Of a DNA stretch of 46,080 nucleotides, positions 17,488 to 25,874 are shown piece by piece. Each line of letters begins with the position of its first letter. Position 1 is the stretch's first letter. This DNA comes from Caulobacter sp. (GTDB lineage: Bacteria; Pseudomonadota; Alphaproteobacteria; Caulobacterales; Caulobacteraceae). Under the pieces are notes generated by a model. The model had not been told where the DNA came from. It was given only the letters and a program-made list of their open reading frames with translations, and made no database searches. Position numbers and translations under genes: made by a program. The stretch lies in the NCBI GenBank assembly GCA_030678995.1, contig JAUXTQ010000033.1, forward strand, positions 1 to 46,080, in the 5' to 3' direction.

Positions 17488-18732
17488 ATGACCGACCGTC
17501 GCGCGGCCGCCCGTGAAGCCTGGCTCTATGTCCTGCCCCTGATCGAGATCGCCGCGTTGCGAACCGTCAGCCAGGCGGCGGGAACGCCGCTCAACAGCTT
17601 CGGCATGATGCGGCGGCTGGCGGATCACCGGGCGAGGGCGGTCACCACGCCCAACAACGACACCTTCTACGCCACCTGCCAGATCGACCTGACAAACGGG
17701 CCGGTGACCCTGACCATTCCGCCGTCGGGCGACCGCTATCTGTCGCTTCAGCTGATGGACGCCTGGTCGAACAGCTTCGCGGTGCTCGGCACGCGGACGA
17801 CCGGCAATGACGGCGGGACCTATACCCTGGTCGGGCCCACCGACGCGGCCGAGGGCCGCAACGTCGTGCGCTCGCCGACTCGTCACGTCTGGGCGCTGGC
17901 CCGCATCCTGGTCGAGGGGCCACACGACCTGGAGGCGGCCGCGGTCGTGCAGGGCGGCTTCTCCGCCCAGGGGCCGCAGGCGGCGCCCGCGCCGGACTAT
18001 GCCCGGCGGCATGACGGCTGGGCGACGTATTTCGCCAGCGCCGATCGCCTGATGGCGCTCAATCCCCCGCCGATGACGGATGGCGCGCTGCTCAAGCGGA
18101 TCGCGCCGCTGGGGCTGGGCGAGGGGACCTTCGACCCGTCGCGTTTCAACCCCGACGAACAGGCCGAGATCGAGGCCGGCGTCGGGGAGGCGCGCAAGGC
18201 GGTGCGGGGCGGGGGCGGTCTCTCGGGCAGTCACTTCATCGAGGGCTGGGCCTATCCCGCCAGCAAGCTCGGCGATTTCGGCCAGGACTATCATTTCCGC
18301 GCCGTGGTGGCGCTTGGCGGCCTGGCGGCCCTGCCGCTGGTCGAGGCGACCTATCTGCGGGCCGGCGCCCCCGGCGGCGGCGGCGAGTTCGACGGCCTGA
18401 AGGCGTGGCGGCTGCATATCCCGGCGGACCGGGCGATCCCCGTCAACGCCTTCTGGTCGCTGTCGATGTACGAGATCACGCCGGAGCGGCAGTTCTACTT
18501 CACCGACAATCCGCTCAATCGCTACGCCATCGGTGATCGCACCGCCGGACTGCGCTGGAACGACGATGGCTCGCTGGACCTGTGGATAGGCCACGAGTCG
18601 CCCGGCCTCGAGCGCGAGAGCAACTGGCTCCCGGCGCCCGCCGGGCCGTTCGCCCTGTTCATGCGCGCCTACCTGCCGCGCCCCGAACTGCTCGACGGCC
18701 GCTACCGGTTGCCGGCGGTGGTGGCGGCCTGA
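17488..18732 (+). CDS. DUF1254/DUF1214 domain protein, paralog without signal peptide
   Basis: The 414-residue protein aligns with the preceding gene over its whole length: AWLYVLPLIEIAALRT, VTTPNNDTFYA, a shared IPVNAFWSLSMYE, NPLNRYAIGDRTAGL and a final YLPRPELLDGRYRLP. Its first residues (MTDRRAAAREAWLY) enter the domain directly, so it lacks the leader of its neighbour and should stay in the cytoplasm unless carried by a partner. Only 3 bases separate the two genes, so they are co-transcribed. A paired repeat lies just after the stop. Function unknown. Confidence 0.9.
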   Translation: MTDRRAAAREAWLYVLPLIEIAALRTVSQAAGTPLNSFGMMRRLADHRARAVTTPNNDTFYATCQIDLTNGPVTLTIPPSGDRYLSLQLMDAWSNSFAVLGTRTTGNDGGTYTLVGPTDAAEGRNVVRSPTRHVWALARILVEGPHDLEAAAVVQGGFSAQGPQAAPAPDYARRHDGWATYFASADRLMALNPPPMTDGALLKRIAPLGLGEGTFDPSRFNPDEQAEIEAGVGEARKAVRGGGGLSGSHFIEGWAYPASKLGDFGQDYHFRAVVALGGLAALPLVEATYLRAGAPGGGGEFDGLKAWRLHIPADRAIPVNAFWSLSMYEITPERQFYFTDNPLNRYAIGDRTAGLRWNDDGSLDLWIGHESPGLERESNWLPAPAGPFALFMRAYLPRPELLDGRYRLPAVVAA

Positions 18733-18738
18733 GCGCGC

Positions 18739-18809
18739 GGGGACATGCACTTCAGTGCGTGTCCCCTGCCAGCCGCTGATCGGGGACACGTACTGAAGTA
18801 CATGTCCCC
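18739..18809. repeat. GGGGACA-family paired hairpins upstream of adhC
   Basis: Two hairpins stand side by side: GGGGACATGCAC...GTGCGTGTCCCC (18739-18766) and GGGGACACGTAC...GTACATGTCCCC (18782-18809). Both are near-perfect and share the CTTCAG or CTGAAG loop region in inverse orientation, so the pair can also fold as one long palindrome. It ends 6 bases before the -35 of the adhC promoter. Confidence 0.85.
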
Positions 18810-18815
18810 TTCCGG

Positions 18816-18843
18816 CTGACATCCCGGGAGCCGTGGCTATAGT
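18816..18843 (+). promoter_or_regulatory. Likely adhC promoter
   Basis: CTGACA (18816-18821) and GCTATAGT (18836-18843), 14 bases apart, resemble the Caulobacter housekeeping promoter. The -10 lies 27 bases before the adhC ATG, a plausible distance for a short leader. Confidence 0.55.
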
Positions 18844-18870
18844 CGCGGCGCCCAACCGGAGAGTCGCCCG

Positions 18871-19980
<1,110 letters not shown>

Positions 19981-19991
19981 GAGAACCGGCC

Positions 19992-20420
19992 GTGAGCTAT
20001 GACCTGATGGTGTTCGAACCAGATGCGGCGCCTCGCGACCGTCCCGCGTTCATGGCGTGGTACGGTGAGTTGACGCAATGGGGCGAGGGTCACGACTACG
20101 ACGACCCCCAGTTCACATCGCCGCGCCTACGGGCTTGGTACCAGGACATGATCCAGACATTCCCGGCCATGAACGGACCGGATGGCGTGAGTGATGATGA
20201 GGTCGATAACCCCAAGGTGACCGGCTATTCGTGCGCCAGCCAGGCCATCTATCTGGATTTCCGTTGGTCGCAGGCGCAATCGGCCTACGACCATGTCAAG
20301 ACGTTGGCGCGTCAGCATCGTTTGGGCTTCTTCGATGTCAGCGCCGATGACGGCGAGGTCTGGGAACCGCTTCCGAACGGCGGCTATGAAGTGGTTCATG
20401 GTTCCGGACGGTCCGGATGA
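19992..20420 (+). CDS. Conserved hypothetical protein within the formaldehyde operon
   Basis: A 142-residue cytoplasmic protein starting at GTG 19992, 11 bases after adhC. It begins with SYDLMVFEPDAAPRDRPAFMAWY and has acidic and aromatic residues throughout (GEGHDYDDP, FPAMNGPD, AIYLDFRWSQA), without signal peptide or membrane helix. I recognise it as a widespread small family without assigned function; I know no motif for catalysis. Its stop overlaps the fghA start by ATGA, so translation is coupled. Its base composition looks lower in GC than adhC and fghA, consistent with later insertion. A role in formaldehyde handling is only suggested by position. Confidence 0.8.
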   Translation: MSYDLMVFEPDAAPRDRPAFMAWYGELTQWGEGHDYDDPQFTSPRLRAWYQDMIQTFPAMNGPDGVSDDEVDNPKVTGYSCASQAIYLDFRWSQAQSAYDHVKTLARQHRLGFFDVSADDGEVWEPLPNGGYEVVHGSGRSG

Positions 20421-21256
20421 CCGTCGAAATCCTCTCCACCCACCGCACCTTTGACGGCACGCTGCACTATTGCCGCCACCAGAGCGCGGCGACCGGCACG
20501 CCGATGCGGTTCACCATCTTCCTGCCGCCGGGCGAGGGGCCGTTTCCGCTGCTTGTCTGGCTGTCGGGCCTGACCTGCACGGAGGAGAACTTCACCACCA
20601 AGGGCGGGGCCTACGGCGCGGCGGCGGCGCTGGGCCTGGCCATCGTGGCGCCGGACACCAGTCCGCGCGGCGATGAGGTGGCTGACCACCCCGACTACGA
20701 TTTCGGCAAGGGCGCCGGCTTCTATGTGGACGCCACGCAGAAGCCCTGGGCGCCGCACTTCACCATCGAGACCTATATCGTCCGCGACCTGCTGGCGGCG
20801 GTGCACGGCGCCTTCCCGGTGGACGCGGCCCGCCGCGCGATCAGCGGCCATTCCATGGGCGGCCACGGGGCCCTGACCTTGGCCTTGAAGCATCCGGACC
20901 TGTTCCGCGCGGTCGGCGCCTTTGCCCCGATCTGCTCGCCGACACGCTGTCCCTGGGGCCAGAAGGCGTTCACCGGCTATCTGGGCGCGGACGAGACGAC
21001 CTGGACGGGCCACGACGCAACCCTGCTGATCGAGGCCGGCGCCGCCAGGGGCCGCTTCGACGACATCCTGATCGAGCAGGGGACCGCCGATCCCTGGCTG
21101 GCCGAACAGCTCAAACCGCAGCTGCTGGAGTCCGCCTGCGAGGCTGCGGGGCAGCAGCTGACCCTGCTGCGGCACGAGGGCTACGACCACGGCTATTTCT
21201 TCGTGGCGACGTTTATCGCGGATCATCTGGCCTGGCATCGGGAACGGCTGGAGTAG
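20417..21256 (+). CDS. fghA: S-formylglutathione hydrolase
   Basis: A 279-residue esterase of the alpha/beta-hydrolase (esterase D) family that releases formate and glutathione from S-formylglutathione. Family segments are LVWLSGLTCTEENFTTKGG, APDTSPRG, the nucleophile elbow GHSMGGHGALTLAL, and FAPICSPTRCPWGQKAF. The acid and histidine of the triad fall in LIEQGTADPW and HEGYDHGYFF. It is the last gene of the adhC operon, and its ATG overlaps the upstream stop. A composite repeat follows that may end the transcript. Confidence 0.97.
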   Translation: MTVEILSTHRTFDGTLHYCRHQSAATGTPMRFTIFLPPGEGPFPLLVWLSGLTCTEENFTTKGGAYGAAAALGLAIVAPDTSPRGDEVADHPDYDFGKGAGFYVDATQKPWAPHFTIETYIVRDLLAAVHGAFPVDAARRAISGHSMGGHGALTLALKHPDLFRAVGAFAPICSPTRCPWGQKAFTGYLGADETTWTGHDATLLIEAGAARGRFDDILIEQGTADPWLAEQLKPQLLESACEAAGQQLTLLRHEGYDHGYFFVATFIADHLAWHRERLE

Positions 21257-21264
21257 TTCGGGTT

Positions 21265-21426
21265 GGACGCTCCCCGCTCGCGGGGAGCTGTCAGGCGGAG
21301 CCTGACTGAGGGGCAGCGCCGGCGTCGGAGGTCTGAGTCAGAACGCGGCTAATCACAACCGTCCGCGCTGCCCCTCCACCACGCTCCGCGTGGTCCCCCT
21401 CCCCAGCGACGCTGGGGAGGATTGGT
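21265..21426. repeat. Composite palindromic element between fghA and the FAD gene
   Basis: The element contains, in order, the hairpins GCTCCCCGCTCGCGGGGAGC, GTCAGGCGGAGCCTGAC, CCACGCTCCGCGTGG and CCTCCCCAGC...GCTGGGGAGG. An outer pairing of AGGGGCAGCGC with GCGCTGCCCCT is also possible. The whole stretch can fold on itself and sits between two convergent genes. This multi-hairpin layout is a type of interspersed repeat seen in Caulobacter-like genomes; ORFs across it are not real. Confidence 0.75.
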
Positions 21427-21430
21427 GATG

Positions 21431-22873
21431 TCAGATCCCCGCTCCCAGGTCCACGAACACGTCCGACAGCGCCGGCGTGACCACCTGGTCCTCCGCCAGC
21501 CGGTGGGCCAGGCCGTCGACCTGGGCGGTGATCTCGGGGACGGCGGTGATCTCCCACCAGGCGGGGCGGGTGAGGGGGCCCAGGGCGTAGAGCCAGGTTG
21601 AGACCTCACCCCGGGCGGCCAACACGGCGCAGTCGTTGCTCTCCAGCCCCAGCCCCAAGTCGTCCGGCGCGATCAGGCCCTTGCGGGCGAGGTCGGCGAA
21701 CAGGGGGACTTCCAGCCCGGCAAGGTCGCTGCGCGGGCCGGTGCAGTTGATCACCCGGGCGGCCATCAGCGTCTCCGCCGCGCCGCCGCCGCGCGGGTGC
21801 AGGGTCACCGAGACCCCGTCGCCATCGGGTTTCCAGTCGCGGGTGCGGCCGGCCCGGACGGCCAGCGCGCCATCCGCCATCAACTCGGCGATGCGTTCGG
21901 CGATACGCGGCGCCATGCGGTGGCGGTGGACGTCCCAGCGCGGCCGCTGGTGGCGCAGGAACTGGCGCTTCTGGGCCGGGGTCCAGCTGGACCAGACCCG
22001 GGCGATCACCGGTCGCACGGCGTCGATCACCCGCTGCCAGGGCTGGCCCTGCGCGTCCGCCCGGCGGACCTCGGCGCGGATGGCCCTCGACAGCGCCAGC
22101 GGGCTGGCCGGCAGCATGGGCGCCAGGAACGGCTCCCAGTGGCCGCCGTAGCGGTGGGCGCCGGGCAGCAGGCCGCGACGGGAGACCGCCAGCATCGGCC
22201 CGCGATGGCCCTCCTCGGCCAGCTTCAGGGCGATATCGACCATGGTCAGGCCCGTGCCCAGCAGCAGCACCGGGGTCTCCGGGTCGATGCCGGTCAGGGC
22301 GTCCGCCGCCCAGGGATCGGCGGCGAAGGCGGCGGCGTCGCGCAGCCAGCTGTCCGCCGGCAGGGGCGGGCGGGGCGGCAGGTTGCCGGTGGCCAGCACG
22401 ATCGTGTCGGCCTCGACCTCGCGGCCGTCGCCGAGCACCAGCCCGCGCCGGGGCGCATCCAGCAGCCGCACGGCCTCGCCGCGCAGCACGGTCAGGCCGG
22501 GACCGTTGTCGGTCACCCGCACGGCGGCCACCTGCTGCTGCAGATACTGGCCCCACAGCTCGCGGGGCGAGAAGGCGGCGCTCATCTCCCCGCCGCTCTC
22601 GGCCAGGGCCTCGGCCATCTCCGACCGCCCCGCCAGCCAGTCGGCGTAGGGCGGCGTCAGGCCGGTCTCCATCCTGGCGACGGGCACGTTGAGCAGGTGC
22701 GAGGGGGCGCAGGCGCCGTAGGCCAGGCCGCGTCCGGGCCGGCTGGACGGCTCGACCACCACCACGCGCCAGCCCGGCCTCGCCCGGGTGAGCTTTAGCG
22801 CCAGCAGCGCGCCGCTGAACCCCCCGCCGGCAATGGCGATGGTCCGGCGGGCTTTGGGAGTATCGAACGCCAT
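21431..22873 (-). CDS. FAD/NAD(P)-binding oxidoreductase-like protein
   Basis: The 480-residue protein starts with a Rossmann fold, RTIAIAGGGFSGALLALKL, and VVVVEPSSRPGRGLAYG, followed by SHLLNVPVARM, the pattern of the FAD-NAD(P)-binding family related to ornithine monooxygenase-like and HcaD-type proteins. A second dinucleotide site is VLLLGTGLTMVDIALKL, and INCTGPRSDL near residue 400 is typical of flavoproteins with an ATG motif. The substrate is unknown. It is a single gene, convergent with fghA, and its 5' end faces the ExbD-like gene. Confidence 0.85.
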   Translation of the reverse strand: MAFDTPKARRTIAIAGGGFSGALLALKLTRARPGWRVVVVEPSSRPGRGLAYGACAPSHLLNVPVARMETGLTPPYADWLAGRSEMAEALAESGGEMSAAFSPRELWGQYLQQQVAAVRVTDNGPGLTVLRGEAVRLLDAPRRGLVLGDGREVEADTIVLATGNLPPRPPLPADSWLRDAAAFAADPWAADALTGIDPETPVLLLGTGLTMVDIALKLAEEGHRGPMLAVSRRGLLPGAHRYGGHWEPFLAPMLPASPLALSRAIRAEVRRADAQGQPWQRVIDAVRPVIARVWSSWTPAQKRQFLRHQRPRWDVHRHRMAPRIAERIAELMADGALAVRAGRTRDWKPDGDGVSVTLHPRGGGAAETLMAARVINCTGPRSDLAGLEVPLFADLARKGLIAPDDLGLGLESNDCAVLAARGEVSTWLYALGPLTRPAWWEITAVPEITAQVDGLAHRLAEDQVVTPALSDVFVDLGAGI

Positions 22874-22976
22874 CGGCCCTGAGGATTCGAAGTGGATGCC
22901 CGAAGGTCTTGTATTGGCGACAGGCGAGTCGGGGGAGGGGCTTGTCGCGAACAGTGCCGAAGTTCAGCCTGCGCGG

Positions 22977-23414
22977 ATGGAACGTCGCGCCTTCAGTCGC
23001 ATCGATCTCACACCGCTGGTTGGTGTTCTGCTGGTGCTATTCGTTGTTCTCTTGGCCATCCATCCCGGTCCAACGGTGGGCGCCGATGTGGTCCAGAACC
23101 CTTCAGATCCTGCGCCAGGCAATCCGCCACTGACGTTGAATCCGGTCCTTGTGCATGTCTCACGCACCGGCGCGGTGGCAGTGGACGGCAAACCGAGTTC
23201 CTTTTCGGGGCTTGCCGCCGATGTTGCGAAGCGAAGGGCCGAGCTCTCCGAGGAAAGCCCCGGCGTCCCCCACCCGTCGTTTGGCATCTATGTCGACGCA
23301 GACAACGATGCCCCCTACGATCAAGCTTTTCAGGCCTATCGGACGCTCCAGCGTGCTGGATATCGCGTCGCCTACGGCCAGCGCTACTTGAACGACCAGC
23401 CCCGTCAGCGTTGA
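22977..23414 (+). CDS. Orphan ExbD/TolR-like protein with altered membrane aspartate
   Basis: The predicted 145-residue protein has one N-terminal membrane helix (about residues 12-28, in LTPLVGVLLVLFVVLLAI), then a periplasmic domain ending YDQAFQAYRTLQRAGYRVAY, the layout of ExbD/TolR. In that family LTPxxD is the proton-path motif; here the aspartate is Gly16. The periplasmic part keeps the VHVSRTGAVAVDGKP and IYVDADNDAPY strands of ExbD. No ExbB/TolQ gene is adjacent. In-frame ATGs at 22788 and 22896 exist upstream, but the first overlaps the FAD gene. GC is visibly lower than in the flanks. It may be a degenerated or repurposed subunit. Confidence 0.7.
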   Translation: MERRAFSRIDLTPLVGVLLVLFVVLLAIHPGPTVGADVVQNPSDPAPGNPPLTLNPVLVHVSRTGAVAVDGKPSSFSGLAADVAKRRAELSEESPGVPHPSFGIYVDADNDAPYDQAFQAYRTLQRAGYRVAYGQRYLNDQPRQR

Positions 23415-23570
23415 CTCGCGGCGCCCATTTCTTCATAAGCGCGCCTTCCCACGCCGCCGGTTCGCTGGACGGCGCTGAGAATCCATGACGGGTGATACGA
23501 AGCCGCCGTTGAAATCGCGCCTCCACTTGCGGAGGGGCCGGCCCGGATCGAACTGAAGAAGAGCCTACGC

Positions 23571-24188
23571 ATGTCCAAGCGCCATAGCGCCAAGTACAAG
23601 ATCGACCGCCGGATGGGCGAAAACATCTGGGGCCGTCCGAAGTCCCCGGTGAACAGCCGCTCCTACGGCCCTGGCCAGCACGGCCAGCGCCGCAAGTCCA
23701 AGGTCTCCGATTTCGGCCTCCAGCTGCGCGCCAAGCAGAAGCTGAAGGGCTACTACGGCAACCTGACCGAGAAGCAGTTCAGCCGCACCTATACCGAAGC
23801 CGCGCGCCGCAAGGGCAACACGGCCGAGAACCTGATCAGCCTGCTGGAAGCCCGTCTGGACGCGGTGGTCTACCGCTCCAAGTTCGTGCCGACCGTGTTC
23901 GCCGCCCGCCAGTTCGTCAACCACGGCCACGTGCTGGTGAACGGCAAGCGCGTCAACATCGCCTCCTACCGCGTGAAGGCCGGCGACGTGGTCAGCGTCC
24001 GCGAAAAGTCGCGCAGCATGGCCCTGGTGCTGGAAGCCCTCGGCTCGTCCGAGCGCGACACCCCCGACTACATCACCGTGGACGGCCGCCACATGGCCGC
24101 GACCTTCGTCCGCGCCCCGGAACTGGCCGAAGTGCCCTATCCGGTGAAGATGGAGCCGAACCTGGTCGTCGAATTCTACGCCTCGTAG
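23571..24188 (+). CDS. rpsD: 30S ribosomal protein S4
   Basis: The 205-residue protein nucleates assembly of the 30S body and binds 16S rRNA. It begins [21 protein letters not shown], the alphaproteobacterial S4 form, and its S4 RNA-binding domain is at about residues 94-160 ([19 protein letters not shown]...[19 protein letters not shown]). The C-terminus LVVEFYAS is typical. It is a single-gene unit outside the alpha operon, as in many alphaproteobacteria, and ends in a strong terminator. The leader (23415-23570) has a small CCTCCACTTGCGGAGG hairpin 50 bases before the start. Confidence 0.98.
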   Translation: MSKRHSAKYKIDRRMGENIWGRPKSPVNSRSYGPGQHGQRRKSKVSDFGLQLRAKQKLKGYYGNLTEKQFSRTYTEAARRKGNTAENLISLLEARLDAVVYRSKFVPTVFAARQFVNHGHVLVNGKRVNIASYRVKAGDVVSVREKSRSMALVLEALGSSERDTPDYITVDGRHMAATFVRAPELAEVPYPVKMEPNLVVEFYAS

Positions 24189-24211
24189 GATCGTCGCCAG
24201 ACAGACTTGCG

Positions 24212-24242
24212 AAGGGCCCCGGAGCGATCCGGGGCCCTTTTG
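24212..24242 (+). terminator. Intrinsic terminator of rpsD
   Basis: The perfect stem AAGGGCCCCGGA / TCCGGGGCCCTT closes a GCGA loop and is followed by TTTT. It lies 23 bases after the rpsD stop. This is the clearest intrinsic terminator in the window. Confidence 0.93.
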
Positions 24243-24276
24243 CTATGGGCAAGTTCTAGGCAAGGCCGGATATGAA

Positions 24277-24424
24277 GCGCCCTGAAGGCCTTGATGGAAT
24301 GGTCCGCTCCGGACGGTGACCTTGGTCAAGGACCGCTTCGCGGCCGCGCAGCGGCGGGCCCTTCGGGCCCGTCCTTGACGAAGGTCCCGCCGGAGCAAGC
24401 ATGCTCATCAAGACATCAGGACGC
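24277..24424 (+). repeat. Copy D of the ~145-bp hairpin element
   Basis: It runs from GCGCCCTGAAGGCCTTGATG to TCATCAAGACATCAGGACGC. The central stem pairs GGTCAAGGAC with GTCCTTGACG, and the tip is GGGCCC-TTC-GGGCCC. It is nearly identical to copy C outside the tip. It lies just after the rpsD terminator and 59 bases upstream of the lipoprotein gene. Confidence 0.9.
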
Positions 24425-24482
24425 GGTCCGCCTTGAGGTGCGAAGTCTGGACAAGTCCCGCCGGGCCGTCTCTGCTCTCGCC

Positions 24483-24854
24483 ATGAACCGCCGCGTCCTG
24501 ATCATCGCTGGAGCCCTGCTGCTGAGCGGCTGCGTGACAACCCCTGTGGCCGCGCCCGGCGGGGCGGGGTTCGACCTGCTGGAGCCGCTCTACGCCGCCG
24601 TCGCCGGGCGCGACGCCCTGACCATCCGGGTGGCGTCCAACGGCTGCACGAAGAAGGAGGACTTCGCCTTCTTCGTCGAGAAGACTCCGGCCGGGCCGCG
24701 CGTCGCCTTCGGCCGCAAGAAGCTGGACACCTGCCGGTCGTTCGCAATGGGCTCGACGGAGCTGAGCTTCACCTGGACGGAGCTGGGGCTGGACGGCCGC
24801 ACCCCCGTCTTCGTGGTCAACCCGCTGGTCGCCTGGACCGGGCCAGGGGGTTAG
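24483..24854 (+). CDS. Small hypothetical lipoprotein
   Basis: A 123-residue product with an N-terminal lipoprotein signal: MNRRVLIIAGALLLSGC, where Cys17 would carry the lipid. The mature part has two more cysteines (GCTKKEDF and LDTCRSF) that could form a disulfide, and a strand-rich end (PVFVVNPLVAWTG). I do not recognise the family. The ATG at 24483 was chosen because the open frame upstream passes through repeat copy D. The stop is directly followed by a tandem GGCAAATAG duplication leading into the next repeat. Confidence 0.7.
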   Translation: MNRRVLIIAGALLLSGCVTTPVAAPGGAGFDLLEPLYAAVAGRDALTIRVASNGCTKKEDFAFFVEKTPAGPRVAFGRKKLDTCRSFAMGSTELSFTWTELGLDGRTPVFVVNPLVAWTGPGG

Positions 24855-24868
24855 AGGCAAATAGGGGG

Positions 24869-24948
24869 CAAATAGGGGACAGCTTACTCATTTCCTCGGC
24901 GACGCCGCCGATCGGGCGCGGGAAATGAGTAAGCTGTCCCCCTATTTG
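24869..24948. repeat. GGGGACAGCTTACTCATTTCC palindrome, copy 1
   Basis: The left arm (24869-24895) and right arm (24921-24948) begin CAAATAGGGGACAGC and continue to CATTTCC, and are inverted copies with one extra base on the right. The loop contains a second small palindrome (GGCGACGCC region). The right arm supplies the stop codon (TAG, minus strand) and last sense codon of the thioesterase gene. Confidence 0.92.
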
Positions 24949-25355
24949 AACATCGTCTCCATCCACTCGGGCACCCGGGCCGGGCGCTTGGTGACCGCAT
25001 CCACCAGCACCCACTCCGAATGGGTCTGGGCGCACATCTCGCCGTCCGGGCCGTCGATGCGCACGAAGCGGTCGAAGCGGGGCCCGCGCCGCTCGCCGAC
25101 CCAGGTGCGGCCCGTGGCGTGCTCGCCGGGCATCAGCGGGCGGCGGTAGTCGATCTCGTGGCGCAACACCACCCAGGCCCAGCGGGCGGTCTCCTCGGCC
25201 GGCGCGCGCGAGCGCCAGTGGGCGATGGCGATGTCCTGCACCCAGCCCAGATAGACCACATTGTTCACATGGCCGTTCTCGTCGATGTCCGACGGGGTGG
25301 GGGTGAAGGGCAGGGTGAAGACCTGGCGGTCCTGAGGCGGGGTGAGGAGTTTCAT
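24942..25355 (-). CDS. Acyl-CoA thioesterase, 4-hydroxybenzoyl-CoA thioesterase-like
   Basis: The 137-residue hot-dog-fold protein probably hydrolyses an acyl-CoA thioester. The family motif is visible as PSDIDENGHVNNVVYLGWVQD, with the catalytic-type Asp and the GHVNN turn, followed by VVLRHEIDYRRPLMPGE and a final strand block. The substrate cannot be fixed. The ATG is 5 bases downstream of a 30-bp inverted-repeat arm that would carry its ribosome-binding site, and its stop TAG lies in a different repeat, so both gene ends are formed by repeats. grxD lies upstream on the same strand. Confidence 0.85.
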   Translation of the reverse strand: MKLLTPPQDRQVFTLPFTPTPSDIDENGHVNNVVYLGWVQDIAIAHWRSRAPAEETARWAWVVLRHEIDYRRPLMPGEHATGRTWVGERRGPRFDRFVRIDGPDGEMCAQTHSEWVLVDAVTKRPARVPEWMETMFK

Positions 25356-25360
25356 TTTAT

Positions 25361-25468
25361 CCGCTCATCCCGGCGAAGGCCGGGACCCAGATCCAAACTG
25401 GGTCTTCAGGTCAGGATTCGAAAAGCCGGCGCTCGCAACTGGGTCCCGGCCTTCGCCGGGATGAGCGG
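25361..25468. repeat. 30-bp perfect inverted repeat between grxD and thioesterase
   Basis: Arms 25361-25390 and 25439-25468 are exact inverted copies (CCGCTCATCCCGGCGAAGGC and onward to GGGACCCAG). A 48-base spacer contains a further ACTGGGTC block. The arm ends 2 bases from the grxD stop on one side and 5 bases from the thioesterase ATG on the other. Elements with the CCCGGCGAAGGCCGGGA core are frequent in alphaproteobacteria. Confidence 0.93.
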
Positions 25469-25470
25469 AA

Positions 25471-25815
25471 TTAATTGCTGAGCAAACCCTGCTGCTCCAG
25501 CAGCGTCTTCAGCTCGCCGTCCTGGTACATCTCGCGGATGATGTCGCAGCCGCCGAGGAACTCGCCCTTCACATAGACCTGCGGGATGGTCGGCCAGTCG
25601 CTGTAGAGCTTGATCCCGTCGCGCAGCACGTCGCTCTGCAGCACGTCCACGCCGACGAAATCGACGCCCAGGGTATCGAGAATCTGCACCACCTGGGAGG
25701 AGAAGCCGCAGCGCGGCTGCTCGGGCTCACCCTTCATGAACACCACGACCGGGTGCTCGGCCACGGTGCGGGCGATAAAGTCGTGGGCGGGGTTGGCGAC
25801 GGCGGCGTCAGTCAC
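25471..25815 (-). CDS. grxD: Monothiol glutaredoxin, Grx4 family
   Basis: The 114-residue protein carries an iron-sulfur cluster together with glutathione and works with BolA proteins in cluster trafficking. The monothiol active site is CGFS in EPEQPRCGFSSQVVQIL, and the family segments VVVFMKGEPEQP, DWPTIPQVYVKGEFLGGCDI and a C-terminal helix are all present. Length is normal. The bolA gene is nearby on the same strand, with one AKR-like gene between them (59 bases from grxD). All three may share a transcript. Confidence 0.97.
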   Translation of the reverse strand: MTDAAVANPAHDFIARTVAEHPVVVFMKGEPEQPRCGFSSQVVQILDTLGVDFVGVDVLQSDVLRDGIKLYSDWPTIPQVYVKGEFLGGCDIIREMYQDGELKTLLEQQGLLSN

Positions 25816-25874
25816 GGCAGGAGCCTTTTCGGCGGAAATTTGAGCCTATCAGCTAGGCGCCCGGCCCGTTCGGG

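Noticed and set aside
22788..22976. Longer start of the ExbD-like gene
   Set aside because: The region overlaps the 5' end of the FAD gene on the other strand and encodes residues without similarity to ExbD; the membrane helix begins shortly after 22977.
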